In this document: piece after piece, positions 21,050 through 29,509 of the stretch
How the letters are laid out: the number at the start of each line of letters is the position of its first letter
How positions within the stretch are numbered: the stretch's first letter is position 1
Program-made: the position numbers and the translations under genes
Notes under the pieces: generated by a model
What the model saw: the letters and a program-made list of their open reading frames with translations, nothing else
The model's database searches: none
Told to the model about the DNA's origin: nothing
Assembly: GCA_025800125.1 (NCBI GenBank)
Contig: JAOXSF010000023.1
Span: 1-55,477 of the forward strand
Source of the DNA: Marinobacterium sp.
GTDB lineage: Bacteria > Pseudomonadota > Gammaproteobacteria > Pseudomonadales > Balneatricaceae
Direction of reading: 5' to 3'
DNA length: 55,477 nt

Positions 21050-21218
21050 ATAGCGCTGAGTTCATAGCTCTGAGTGAATGGTTCTGAATAAACGGTTATG
21101 AATAACCAGTTCTGAATCAAGAGCCCAGACTGAGCAGCTCCAGTAAGCAACCCTGGCAGAGTTAACAGAACACACTGATACAGGCTGCGCCATCGGGCTG
21201 ACGCTGATGGTAGCGTTT

Positions 21219-21250
21219 TTGTTTACGAACAGCCCTGTTTACGAACAGCC
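21219..21250. repeat. Tandem GTTTACGAACAGCC duplication
   Basis: Two copies follow each other in the leader of the enoyl-CoA hydratase-like gene. The spacer before it (21050-21210) also holds diverged GTTCTGAAT / GAATAA copies. No gene is seen there. Confidence 0.6.
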
Positions 21251-21314
21251 GTCAGCAGCTATGCTCACGAAGAAACCTCATATTAATAAAATAAAAAAGC
21301 ACAACGGAGTACAG

Positions 21315-22154
21315 ATGCATCAGGAGATCACCCTTCCCGCCCTGACCGATGCCACACTGACCCTGGATGGCCGTGTCGCACTACTGACGTTCAACCGCCA
21401 TGACATCCGTAACGCACTGACCGGCAGTGCGCTGGTTGATGACATCGTCAACACCGTGGCATGGTGTAATCAAACCCCGGCAGTTTCCGTACTGGTAATG
21501 ACCGGCGAAGGCTCTGCATTCTCTGCGGGTGGCAACATCAAAGAGATGCAGGAGCGTGATACCGTCCACCGTGACGGCCCCTTTGGTGGTGATGTTTATC
21601 AGGTTCAACAGAAATACCGAGAAGGTATTCAGCGTATTCCGCTGGCTGTCTATAACGCTGAAATTCCGGTGATTGCAGCCGTCAATGGCCCGGCCATTGG
21701 TGCAGGCTTTGATCTGACCTGCATGTGTGATCTGCGTATAGGCTCAACCCGCGCACTGCTGGGCGAAACCTTTGTTAACCTGGGGATTATTCCAGGTGAT
21801 GGTGGCGCATGGTTCCTGCAACGGCTGATTGGCTATCAGAAAGCGGCAGAACTCACACTGACGGGCCGTACAATTGACGCCCAGGAAGCCCATGAACTGG
21901 GTATTCTGCTGGAAGTGACCGAACCGGAACAACTATTACCACGAGCGATGGAGTTAGCTCAGCGCATGGCAGCCAAACCGCCTCAGGCACTGCGTATGAC
22001 CAAGCGCTTGCTCAAAGCGGCTCAGCGTCAGGAATTACCGGATTTCCTTGATACCTGCGCATTAATGCAGGGCATCTGCCACAACACGGAAGACCACGCA
22101 GAGGCGATCAGCGCTTTTCTGGAGAAACGGCCCGGACATTTCCGCGGCTGCTAA
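21315..22154 (+). CDS. Enoyl-CoA hydratase/isomerase family protein
   Basis: A crotonase-fold protein of 279 aa that hydrates or isomerises acyl-CoA. The oxyanion-hole segments are SAFSAGGNIKEM and GPAIGAGFDLTCMCDLRIGS. The glutamate that acts as acid/base in hydratases is present in ALLGETFVNLGIIPGDGG, but the second catalytic Glu is uncertain. ATG at 21315 has CGGAG about nine bases upstream; the long open N-terminus from 21207 is not homologous and is probably leader. Substrate and pathway are not decided. It starts about 260 bp after the MarR gene, in the same direction. Confidence 0.85.
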   Translation: MHQEITLPALTDATLTLDGRVALLTFNRHDIRNALTGSALVDDIVNTVAWCNQTPAVSVLVMTGEGSAFSAGGNIKEMQERDTVHRDGPFGGDVYQVQQKYREGIQRIPLAVYNAEIPVIAAVNGPAIGAGFDLTCMCDLRIGSTRALLGETFVNLGIIPGDGGAWFLQRLIGYQKAAELTLTGRTIDAQEAHELGILLEVTEPEQLLPRAMELAQRMAAKPPQALRMTKRLLKAAQRQELPDFLDTCALMQGICHNTEDHAEAISAFLEKRPGHFRGC

Positions 22155-22225
22155 CCTGGCAGATAGCCAGTACCTGTAGATAGCAGATAGCCCGGCCGTG
22201 ATCACGATAGACAGGAGTAAACAAG

Positions 22226-22477
22226 TTGGCCAAGCCCGCCCGAAAAGGCCCGGTACGCACCGTCAATATATTCTGTGCGGCCTGTAAAACTCAGCTTTAC
22301 CGTTATCGCAAAGGGGGCAAGGGGGCGCTGGTCAAATGCTTCAAAGAACGCATCAGCGAAGATTTCACCACCACAGCCTGCACCTGCCCAGGCTGTGGCC
22401 AGGTATTTGCACGAGAAACGCTGATTCGTGGCACACCCGCTTACAAGATGATTGGCGGCAAGGTTGTCATGAAATAA
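22226..22477 (+). CDS. Small zinc-ribbon protein
   Basis: An 83-aa basic protein with two CxxC knuckles, FCAACKTQLYRY near residue 17 and CTCPGCGQVFARETLIRG near 50, as in a zinc ribbon. I do not recognise a named family; a role in nucleic-acid or ribosome binding is typical of such folds but is not shown. The only plausible start is TTG at 22226, with AGGAG at 22211-22216. It lies about 70 bp after the enoyl-CoA hydratase-like gene and convergent with the diguanylate cyclase. Confidence 0.6.
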   Translation: MAKPARKGPVRTVNIFCAACKTQLYRYRKGGKGALVKCFKERISEDFTTTACTCPGCGQVFARETLIRGTPAYKMIGGKVVMK

Positions 22478-22556
22478 CACACGGCGATGACTGCTCCCCG
22501 CCCTGCTGGGCGAGGCTTGTCAGGCAGAGCCGGTGCCTGATAGCAACCAGAGCTCT

Positions 22557-24122
22557 TCAGTCTGACTGGCTCGTAGCTGTCAGTCTGTTAACGTCTTTGC
22601 CAGCAGCAACTTCCACACGATTACGACCATTCTTTTTAGCAGCATAGAGCGCCTGGTCTGCTCGGCTTACCAGTTGATGCGCACTTTCATGGGGGCGCAT
22701 CAACGCAATACCAAAGCTGGCGGTAACCTGACCACCAGCCCCCGATAACCGATAATCACCAGCCAACTGATGATCACCAGGCAAAGCAAAATGATGCCGC
22801 GCAAGCGCCTGCCTCAGGTGTTCTGCTTGCGTTTTTAAGGCCCTCAGTTCTGTTGCCGGACAAATAATCAGAAACTCCTCTCCCCCCCAACGGCCTGTAC
22901 TGTCAAGCAGGCGTTGTTCCCTCTTCAACAGTTGAGCCACCGCGACTAACGCCTGATCCCCCGCCTGATGGCCACAGTTGTCATTAATCAGTTTGAAATG
23001 ATCAATATCCATCAGAATCACCCCCAGCGGGCGCTGATAACGGCTGCATTGTGATAGCTCTGTCGCCAGCAAACGATCCAGCCGGGCACGGTTATACAGT
23101 TGTGTCAGCGCATCAGTCATGGAGGCCTGTTCCAGTTGATGATTCTGTTGCTCCAATAACAGATTCTGCTGTTCCAGCTGCCGTTTAGCTTCACCCAGCT
23201 CCTGCAACGCAGTATGAACCACCCGGTTCGCCAAGCGTAAACGGCGATTCCAGTACAGCATCATCAGCAGCAACATACTGATCAGCAGCGTGATGCGTAT
23301 CAGTAGTTCGTAGTCAAAGCCCTCATCATAACGAATTGCAACCCAGCGATTGTAAATAGCGCGCTGTTCCTGCTCGCTGATTACATCCAGCCCTTTCTGG
23401 AAAATGTCTTTGAGTATGGGCTGATCATTGCGGGTAGCAATAGACGGAGAGGAGCGTAACTCCAACTGGCCAGATATTTTTAAATCAAGCCAGCTGTATT
23501 TCTGAATGGTATAGCCGATGGTCAGGGTAGAGTCGATATAGCCATAGGCCTGATTATGGCGCACCATATCCAGCCCCTGTTCGATGGTGTCCACTTCCAG
23601 GATCTGAATTTTTGGGTAACGACGGCGCAAAATCTGAATAATGGCAAAGTCTCGAGGCGCAACAAACTGTTGATCTGTAATCTGACTTATATGCTCAATA
23701 AAGCGCTTATCAGATGTGGTCGCAATACCAAAAGGGAAAGATACGAAGGGTTCAGTAAAGTCCAGATAGACGCGGCGCTCAGGCGTATCACGTGCCATAG
23801 AGATCATATCGCAGCGGCGTTCTCTTGCGGCCTGCAAAGTCTCGCTCCAGGAGGCTGTCGGGTATAGTTCCAGCTCAACCCCTAGACGTTCCTGCATAAC
23901 ACGGTACAGGTCTGCGGCAATGCCCTCATGCTGCCCCTGAGCGTCAAGCCGTTCATAGGGCATCCAGCTTGGGTCAACACAGAGTTTGACCGGCCCCCAA
24001 GCCAGCAACCACTGTTTTTCTGCATCCGTCAGCGGCGATGCGTGAGCCGCAGGCATAACAGGCAACACAAACATAGCAATCCAGACAGACAACCATGAAA
24101 CAAACTGAGTAATTTTATACAT
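22557..24122 (-). CDS. Diguanylate cyclase with periplasmic solute-binding (SBP_bac_3-like) sensor
   Basis: Makes c-di-GMP in response to a ligand outside the membrane. Domains in order: signal peptide (MYKITQFVSW to AHA), a type-3 solute-binding domain (SPLTDAEKQWL, LCVDPSWMPYE, DMISMARDTPERR, LDFTEPFVSFPFG), one transmembrane helix (RITLLISMLLLMMLYW), a Gln/Glu coiled coil (LEQQNLLLEQQNHQLEQ), then GGDEF with active signature GGEEF. The likely substrate of the sensor is an amino acid, by family. The ATG at 24122 gives a good signal peptide; the frame opens from 24185 but the extra residues look non-coding. It follows the LuxP-kinase pair on the same strand after about 450 bp. Confidence 0.88.
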   Translation of the reverse strand: MYKITQFVSWLSVWIAMFVLPVMPAAHASPLTDAEKQWLLAWGPVKLCVDPSWMPYERLDAQGQHEGIAADLYRVMQERLGVELELYPTASWSETLQAARERRCDMISMARDTPERRVYLDFTEPFVSFPFGIATTSDKRFIEHISQITDQQFVAPRDFAIIQILRRRYPKIQILEVDTIEQGLDMVRHNQAYGYIDSTLTIGYTIQKYSWLDLKISGQLELRSSPSIATRNDQPILKDIFQKGLDVISEQEQRAIYNRWVAIRYDEGFDYELLIRITLLISMLLLMMLYWNRRLRLANRVVHTALQELGEAKRQLEQQNLLLEQQNHQLEQASMTDALTQLYNRARLDRLLATELSQCSRYQRPLGVILMDIDHFKLINDNCGHQAGDQALVAVAQLLKREQRLLDSTGRWGGEEFLIICPATELRALKTQAEHLRQALARHHFALPGDHQLAGDYRLSGAGGQVTASFGIALMRPHESAHQLVSRADQALYAAKKNGRNRVEVAAGKDVNRLTATSQSD

Positions 24123-24573
24123 GGTATCTGTGAGTCCATCAAAATGCGCTAGAGTCCAGAACGCTATACAAGAGCGTACAAACAAATAAAGGCGTACAAA
24201 GATACGCCTTTAGAGTCGTTAATATAGTTCGGAAGTATAAAACAGCTATTTATTCAAAAGCGATTCTTCATTATTTAGCATACGTCTATTCAAGCACATC
24301 ATTTTATAACCAGAAGTTAGCGCCTGCGATCTTTTAATAACCGACAAAAAATAACCGACAAAAAATAACCGACAACACACTTCTAGCTGCTTACTATCCA
24401 TCAATAAAGTCGCCTTTACCTGCAAAGCTATAGCGGCAAAACGACTGTTACCTTTTGCTCTGTACCTTTTACCCTGCACCTCTTACCCTGCGCCGCCTTA
24501 CATGCAGTGCCGCCTTATTATGCAGCGCCACTCTATATGAAGAGCCATTATTGTGAAGCACCGTTATGAAGTG
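24123..24573. other. 450-bp spacer, repeat-rich, no gene supported
   Basis: AT-rich DNA between the histidine kinase and the cyclase. It holds a 14-bp unit ATAACCGACAAAAA repeated almost three times (24337-24375) and further CCTTTTACC/CCTCTTACCC and GCCGCCTTA duplications (24460-24520). A 77-codon frame inside has no recognisable features. Confidence 0.6.
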
Positions 24574-26355
24574 CTACAGCACCCGTTGCGAGGACTGGCT
24601 TTGAGGTTGTTCAGGACACGGCGCATCATGCGTGATAGACCAGGCTTTATCACCCGGCACAAAGATGTCCACCACAACGCCTTCATCTTCATAGATAGAC
24701 AGCTCACCATCAAGTTGTTCGGCGCGCTCCCGCATGCCGATCAGCCCAAAACCACCGCTGTCCTTCCGTTCATTACACTCTTCAGGCCCAGCCTTCTTTG
24801 TCGGCTTGCAAAAGCCAACACCGTCATCCTGCACCCTGAGGCGCACCCCCTGTGCCTCATCAACAAGCCGCAACAACACCCAGGTTCCACTGGCATACTT
24901 GAAAACATTAGTCATCGCTTCCTGAGCAATACGATAAAGGTTCGTCATCACTTCTAACCGCAACGGCCGCGCCTGCTGAATATCCAGCTCTACCGCATAA
25001 TCAAGATTTTCCAGCTGTGGAATAATTGTCATCAATGGCAGGCTGCCTGCCAGCCCAAAGTGCTGCATCTCTTCACTGGCACGTAACAGGCCAATTCGAT
25101 AGTAAATAGCGTCATACATCAGATTGACAATATCCAACGAAGTTTTTAGCGACCGTGAGTCATGCGCCAAACCACCATGCTCGTCACGGATAAAATGCAG
25201 GTTTGTTTTCAATGCCGCCAATAGCTGGCCAATATCATCGTGAAGATCATTAGACAGCCGCAGACGTTCCTTTTCTTCAGTCTGAATCAGGTGCTGCAAG
25301 ATGCGTCGTTTATCGTCGTTATTACGCCGCAGTAGTGCTTTCTGTGCTTGCAGTTCCGCAACCATGGCAATAATTTGCTGGCCAAGATCATTAAACTCTC
25401 GAATATGCGTCGGGCGTGGTTCTTTCTTCAGCTCGCCACTGTACGCTTTGCGTACAGTATCGACCAATGTCTGTAACTGGCCGTCCAGCGCTCGGGATAC
25501 CAGCAACGACAACAGAAAGATTGAACCAATAGTAACCAGGCCACCATACATGAATGTTTCAATCAAACGCGTACGCAGCTGTCTGACAGAAGGGTCTGAT
25601 GAGGTAATCTGTAAACGCAGCTCAGGCCCAAACACCGTGTCACCCGACGAGCGAACAGGTGCATAGTGATCTACTGCTGCCAATGTTTGCTGCGCTTCAC
25701 CATCAAAGCGCATACTGCTGAGCACAGAATTATGGTGCAGAATATCAATGCGACGCACACTGTCACCAGGGCCAACCAGACGACTCAGCAGAAATTTGTT
25801 GTCCGTCAGACGTACCCCACCAACCAGCTGGCCAATCAGCTTCCCAGAATGGTTAAGGTAGAGCGGTGTTGAAAACACACCCAGCGCACTGCCCTGCTGC
25901 TGAATAACTTTCCAGCCCTGGCTGTCCAGCCCCCCACTGGCCTTCATCAACGCCTGACAGGACAACGTCTCAAGACCGGTAAAATAGCCAGAGAATAAAA
26001 AACATGCGTTCTGGTCAGGGAAACGCACCGCTAAAAAATCATAGCGAGTACGCTCATAATCTTCCTCCCAGGCTTCCAGTGCTTTCAGAAACTGCCCTTC
26101 CTCACCCTGATAGAAACGACTGACCAGGCTTTCATTAGAACGTATAGTCAGAAAGTTCTCTTCGACAAGATCAAGATAAGTAGAGAGTTCTTTTTCGAAA
26201 CGCCCTGCCAGGCTGGACAAGTGGGATTCAACCTGACGGTTGAGCAGCATACGAGTGTCACTGTAGATGGTCAGCAGGAACACCGCCAGCGTCAGCAAAA
26301 TCACCAGAGACAGCAACATGAATGTTACTGCTCTGAATCGATAGTTAATGCGCAT
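24574..26355 (-). CDS. LuxP-linked sensor histidine kinase, HisKA_3 (NarX-type)
   Basis: A membrane sensor kinase of 593 aa. TM1 is at 9-30, a periplasmic sensor at about 35-260 (RQVESHLSSLAGRF, GQLVGGVRLTDNKFL, a double-CACHE look), TM2 near 265-290, then a HAMP-like linker, a HisKA_3 dimerisation helix with the phospho-acceptor in LSNDLHDDIGQLLAALK near residue 370, and HATPase_c with RIAQEAMTNVFKYA, VQDDGVGFC and GGFGLIGMRERAEQL. The HisKA_3 type usually phosphorylates LuxR/NarL-family regulators; none lies next to it. It starts 9 bp after the luxP-like gene and is co-transcribed with it, so the likely partner is LuxP, as in Vibrio LuxPQ, although LuxQ itself has a different, hybrid kinase core. 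Confidence 0.88.
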   Translation of the reverse strand: MRINYRFRAVTFMLLSLVILLTLAVFLLTIYSDTRMLLNRQVESHLSSLAGRFEKELSTYLDLVEENFLTIRSNESLVSRFYQGEEGQFLKALEAWEEDYERTRYDFLAVRFPDQNACFLFSGYFTGLETLSCQALMKASGGLDSQGWKVIQQQGSALGVFSTPLYLNHSGKLIGQLVGGVRLTDNKFLLSRLVGPGDSVRRIDILHHNSVLSSMRFDGEAQQTLAAVDHYAPVRSSGDTVFGPELRLQITSSDPSVRQLRTRLIETFMYGGLVTIGSIFLLSLLVSRALDGQLQTLVDTVRKAYSGELKKEPRPTHIREFNDLGQQIIAMVAELQAQKALLRRNNDDKRRILQHLIQTEEKERLRLSNDLHDDIGQLLAALKTNLHFIRDEHGGLAHDSRSLKTSLDIVNLMYDAIYYRIGLLRASEEMQHFGLAGSLPLMTIIPQLENLDYAVELDIQQARPLRLEVMTNLYRIAQEAMTNVFKYASGTWVLLRLVDEAQGVRLRVQDDGVGFCKPTKKAGPEECNERKDSGGFGLIGMRERAEQLDGELSIYEDEGVVVDIFVPGDKAWSITHDAPCPEQPQSQSSQRVL

Positions 26356-26364
26356 AGATATTGA

Positions 26365-27498
26365 TTATTCCTGCTGGCGGTCTGAATAGCGGAACGCAGA
26401 AGCCTCAAGGTCTGAAATCTGCTGTGCTGACATGCGGTCATCCAGTACTATAAAGTCACCAGAAAAAATTAACGGCACTGGCAACCCCTGTAAATCGCGG
26501 CGAATACCTTCCGCCATCGCAACACCATTGCCATCATTCATCCGCATCAGCACCACCTGCAAGTTACCTTTTCTCAGCTCTGCAATTTCTTCGGCACCAC
26601 CGCCCCAGCCATTAACAATAATATCAGTGCGTCCCAACTCAGCCAGTGCATCAACAGTCCCTAAGGCTGTGTCCGTTGACGTTGCATAGATATAGCTGAT
26701 TTGCGGATTATCTTTAACAATTTTATGGGCTGCCTCGTACCCCCCCTTGCGGCTGGAGTCGGTGTAATAACTTGCACTGAGGTTATGAAAACCATCAACT
26801 GCATGAATGTAAGTCAGCCCTCGCATATCACTGATAAAGCCTTTACTGCGGAAAACGACCCCATATTCAGTACCTGCCGACAGGCGCTTACGCAGGTAAC
26901 GGGCCAGAATCCGAGCCCCTTCTGCATGGTCAAAGCCGATATACATAAACGGCTGATCTTTCCCCCACTCTTTTACCGGAGTGGTGATATTTTGCAAAAT
27001 CACCTTGATATTCGAGCCCCTGACCAGCCGCTCTACAACCATACGCTGACGGGGAGAATCGAGTGTGTACACCAGGTAATCTGGTTGCCAGGCCAGCATC
27101 TCTTCAATCTGCCGCACCTGCATAGAAACCTCAGTGTTAGGCCGGGTATAACGGGTGCGTAACTCATAGGGAATGTTGAGTTCCTGCATACGCAATTCAA
27201 ACGATTTCACACTACGCGGCCAGTAGTTGGAAAATTGAAACGAAGGGTAGATGATGCCAACCCGTACTGGCCGACCATCATAACGCAGTGGTATCGCAGC
27301 TTTACGTACAGCATCAATCAGCGCACCTGAGACTGCCTGCTGTTCTGGATGCAGACGATAATACTCATCGTACGTCCAGTAATCCGCCTGCTTGCCTGCC
27401 TGAACAACAGGAGAAAGCAACATTATTAGAAGCAGTATTATGAATAGCTGAAGAGAAACCAGCGCCAGCCTGCAAACCGACAGCGTTTTTATCATCAA
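26365..27498 (-). CDS. luxP: LuxP-like periplasmic AI-2 binding protein
   Basis: LuxP binds the quorum signal AI-2 (as a borate diester in V. harveyi) in the periplasm and controls LuxQ. This 377-aa protein has a signal peptide and matches V. harveyi LuxP in many blocks: PEQQAVSGALIDAVR, TLDSPRQRM, KVILQNITTPVKEWGKDQPF and GFDHAEGARILAR. Residues known to touch AI-2 are all present: Q, S and W in FQFSNYWPRSV, N in LQNITTP, R in FISDMRGLTY, TD in ATSTDTALG, W in VNGWGGG and R in VLMRMND. It is followed at 9 bp by the kinase. This supports true AI-2 sensing, pending binding tests. Confidence 0.9.
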   Translation of the reverse strand: MMIKTLSVCRLALVSLQLFIILLLIMLLSPVVQAGKQADYWTYDEYYRLHPEQQAVSGALIDAVRKAAIPLRYDGRPVRVGIIYPSFQFSNYWPRSVKSFELRMQELNIPYELRTRYTRPNTEVSMQVRQIEEMLAWQPDYLVYTLDSPRQRMVVERLVRGSNIKVILQNITTPVKEWGKDQPFMYIGFDHAEGARILARYLRKRLSAGTEYGVVFRSKGFISDMRGLTYIHAVDGFHNLSASYYTDSSRKGGYEAAHKIVKDNPQISYIYATSTDTALGTVDALAELGRTDIIVNGWGGGAEEIAELRKGNLQVVLMRMNDGNGVAMAEGIRRDLQGLPVPLIFSGDFIVLDDRMSAQQISDLEASAFRYSDRQQE

Positions 27499-27676
27499 GC
27501 AAAGCTCCTTAACAGAATCACACAGATACAGCGGCCTATAGATACCGTGCTCTATTGTAGCCCGAATAGTCAGGGTAGCTCGAATGATCCATCAAAAACG
27601 ATCAGCTTTGATAGATTCTTTCAGCCTTAATGAACGCTTCTTTCAGCTTTGAATAATACTTATAGATACAGGCCCC

Positions 27677-28392
27677 CGAATTCAGATAATAAGTGCAACA
27701 CTCATAATTGAACGGTAAGAGGTGGTCAACCGCTGATTGGTGATACGCTTCATCTCGCCAAAGTAGAAACGGAACATTATGAGTTATCAGCAGTTGACCG
27801 AAGGGAAACGATACCAGAATCGTTTCTGATTGCGCAGGGACGCACACCCGCAGAAATAAGCCGCCGGATTGGTGTACACCGGGCAACGGTGTGCCGAGAA
27901 CTGAAACGTAATAGCTGTGATGGCAGATTCGGTCACGGGTGGTTTTATCAACAGGTTGCAGCGGACAAATCGGTAGGAGGCCTGCTGTATCGACACTTGC
28001 GTCAGGGAAAGAAGCGCTATCGCAAAGGAAAGAAGCGGCGGCGCTCAGTCATACCTGATCCGGTATATATCGCTGGTACATACCACTACAGCGGACAACG
28101 GCTCAGAATTTGTAGAGCATCAGAGAGTGTCACAGGCACTGGAGGCGTCGTTCTTTTTTGCGAACCCTTACGCAGTCTGGGAGCGCGGCCTGAACGAGAA
28201 CTTTAATAGTTTATTACGTCAGTATGTGCCGAAGGGATGTGATCTGCGCACTGTAACGAGTGAGCAGCTGGCGCAGGCTCAGCAGCGTCTTAACCTGAGG
28301 CCTCGAAAATGACTTGAGTACAAACAGTCTCAAACAGTATTTAATGGCTATCTGAAAACTGCTTGAAATGAGGAGTGTCGTACCTCTGAGCA
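27677..28392 (+). mobile_element. IS30-family element remnant, internally deleted
   Basis: The left end near 27677-27708 (GAATTCAGATAATAAGTGCA onward) resembles the inverted-repeat end of the second copy at 55158. The transposase follows, broken. The right end near 28366-28392 (GAGGAGTGTCGTACC) is diverged. The internal part between the N-terminal and catalytic blocks is missing, so the element is dead. Confidence 0.8.
27779..28366 (+). pseudogene. IS30-family transposase, frameshifted, deleted and with a late stop
   Basis: Reading starts at ATG 27779 with MSYQQLTEGKRYQ and then meets a stop; a one-base shift near 27823-27826 restores FLIAQGRTPAEISRRIGVHR and the HTH ATVCRELKRNS. After RYRKGKKRRR the frame loses most of the core by deletion (junction about 28050-28075) and resumes at the DDE block TADNGSEFVEH and the C-terminus ERGLNENFNSLLRQYVPKG. 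The late TGA at 28310 stands where the second copy has TGC (Cys), so it also carries a nonsense mutation; the original stop would be at 28364-28366. Clearly inactive. Confidence 0.9.
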
Positions 28393-28610
28393 GTACGGTT
28401 GGGGTGGTTGTGTAACGGCTGCCCTGCAACTCCCTATAAATACACTGCATACTTCACACACCTTCGTTATGTTCCGGAATGATATGTTCTGGAATGACTG
28501 TGGCTTGGCCGTTCGGCAATTCATTAGGCAAAAAACTGTTCATATTAAAGGAGGCTTTCGCCTCTCGTGCTATCCTTCCCCGCACTGGAAGTACGGGGCT
28601 TGTCGCGCAT

Positions 28611-28736
28611 TCCGGTCATCTGGCAGAACATAACCACAGCGAGCACTTCTACCGCCTGTTACGGCAGGTAATGCCAGACTGGCAGGCCCGTAAAACTCGC
28701 CTTGATGGCATGGCGCATCGGTTATTGCTGGCGTAG
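28611..28736 (+). pseudogene. 3' fragment of a YgjP/DUF45-like metallopeptidase-fold gene
   Basis: The frame gives LVAHSGHLAEHNHSEHFYRL and then VMPDWQARKTRLDGMAHRL, very like the end of YgjP (M48-type) proteins, where HELxHLxExNHxxxFW and MPDW are characteristic. Here HExxH is damaged to HSGH. No matching 5' part precedes it; the upstream DNA is IS30 remnant and unrelated sequence. I read it as a leftover of a gene cut by the IS insertion or deletion. Confidence 0.45.
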
Positions 28737-28802
28737 TGCGCCGTTATTGATAGCCAGGCCGGTGTGGTGGTAACAGATACGCACCTGTGAGCGCGGCAGT
28801 GT

Positions 28803-29276
28803 TTACCAGTGGTCGTCCAGCATGGCGAGGATTTCAGGGTCAGTTACCGGTACCAGCTTGGCATAGCCAACCTGAATAAAGGAAACATGGCCATCCAGCC
28901 GGTGTGCGCCGATGATATAGCCCAGGTCCTGGTTAAATTCAGGCCGCATAATTTCCAGTCGTACTTTGCCGTTTGGGCCGTAGGCGTTTTCATTCAGGGT
29001 ATCAATGACGACTTCTTCATCTTTCCCCATATCTTCATCAACGCTGATTTTCACCCAGTTATAGTCATAGCGGGCATAATCACCGTCGCTTTTGTCAAAC
29101 AAAGCGATGGAGGTAAAGCAGGGCACACCCTTTAAACGTACAGAACGAATTCTGTTATCGCGAAAGCCCAGTGCCCCTTTGCGGCAGTCAATGGTGTAGT
29201 CTTTTCCGACTTCAAGTGTCTGGCCAACCTGGTCGCCCTTGCCGTCGTTATCACTCCAGAATGTGATGTAGCCCAT
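28803..29276 (-). CDS. Small beta/gamma-crystallin-like protein
   Basis: A 157-aa acidic protein. The start at 29276 has AGGAG eight bases upstream; the longer reading to 29438 is not needed. MGYITFWSDNDGKGDQVGQT, then GFRDNRIRSVRLKGVP and FTSIALFDKSDGDY, resemble Greek-key beta/gamma-crystallin units (aromatic-rich strand, Gly turn, D/N-D/N-x-I-S/R-S-V calcium loop), but the match is partial. Such proteins bind calcium or act as shells or secreted factors. No signal peptide is visible. It lies near a protein kinase and a PBP-like gene. Function unknown. Confidence 0.5.
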   Translation of the reverse strand: MGYITFWSDNDGKGDQVGQTLEVGKDYTIDCRKGALGFRDNRIRSVRLKGVPCFTSIALFDKSDGDYARYDYNWVKISVDEDMGKDEEVVIDTLNENAYGPNGKVRLEIMRPEFNQDLGYIIGAHRLDGHVSFIQVGYAKLVPVTDPEILAMLDDHW

Positions 29277-29509
29277 CGTGTAAGCTCCTTCTTGATTGGT
29301 GGCTGTGTTGCATGGTTTGTCGTTGCGTAAACCGGTACAGCTCAAATCCGTTTTATTTTCACCCATAAAGACTAATCGTATGCTAATGATGTCGATATGC
29401 GACATTAATGGGGCTTGTTTTGTGCTGAATTGTGACACCCGTTTTGTGTGTTAACTTGCCAGTATGCCTTCAATTTAAAGGTGTATTTTCAAAAACGCTT
29501 GTTTGAATT

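Noticed and set aside
24246-24479. A 77-codon minus-strand frame in the kinase-cyclase spacer
   Set aside because: It covers tandem repeats, has an odd composition and no family features.
28479-28610. An intact small gene from ATG 28479 to 28736
   Set aside because: Only the last third resembles a known family; the first part is unrelated and follows IS30 debris, so it is scored as a remnant.
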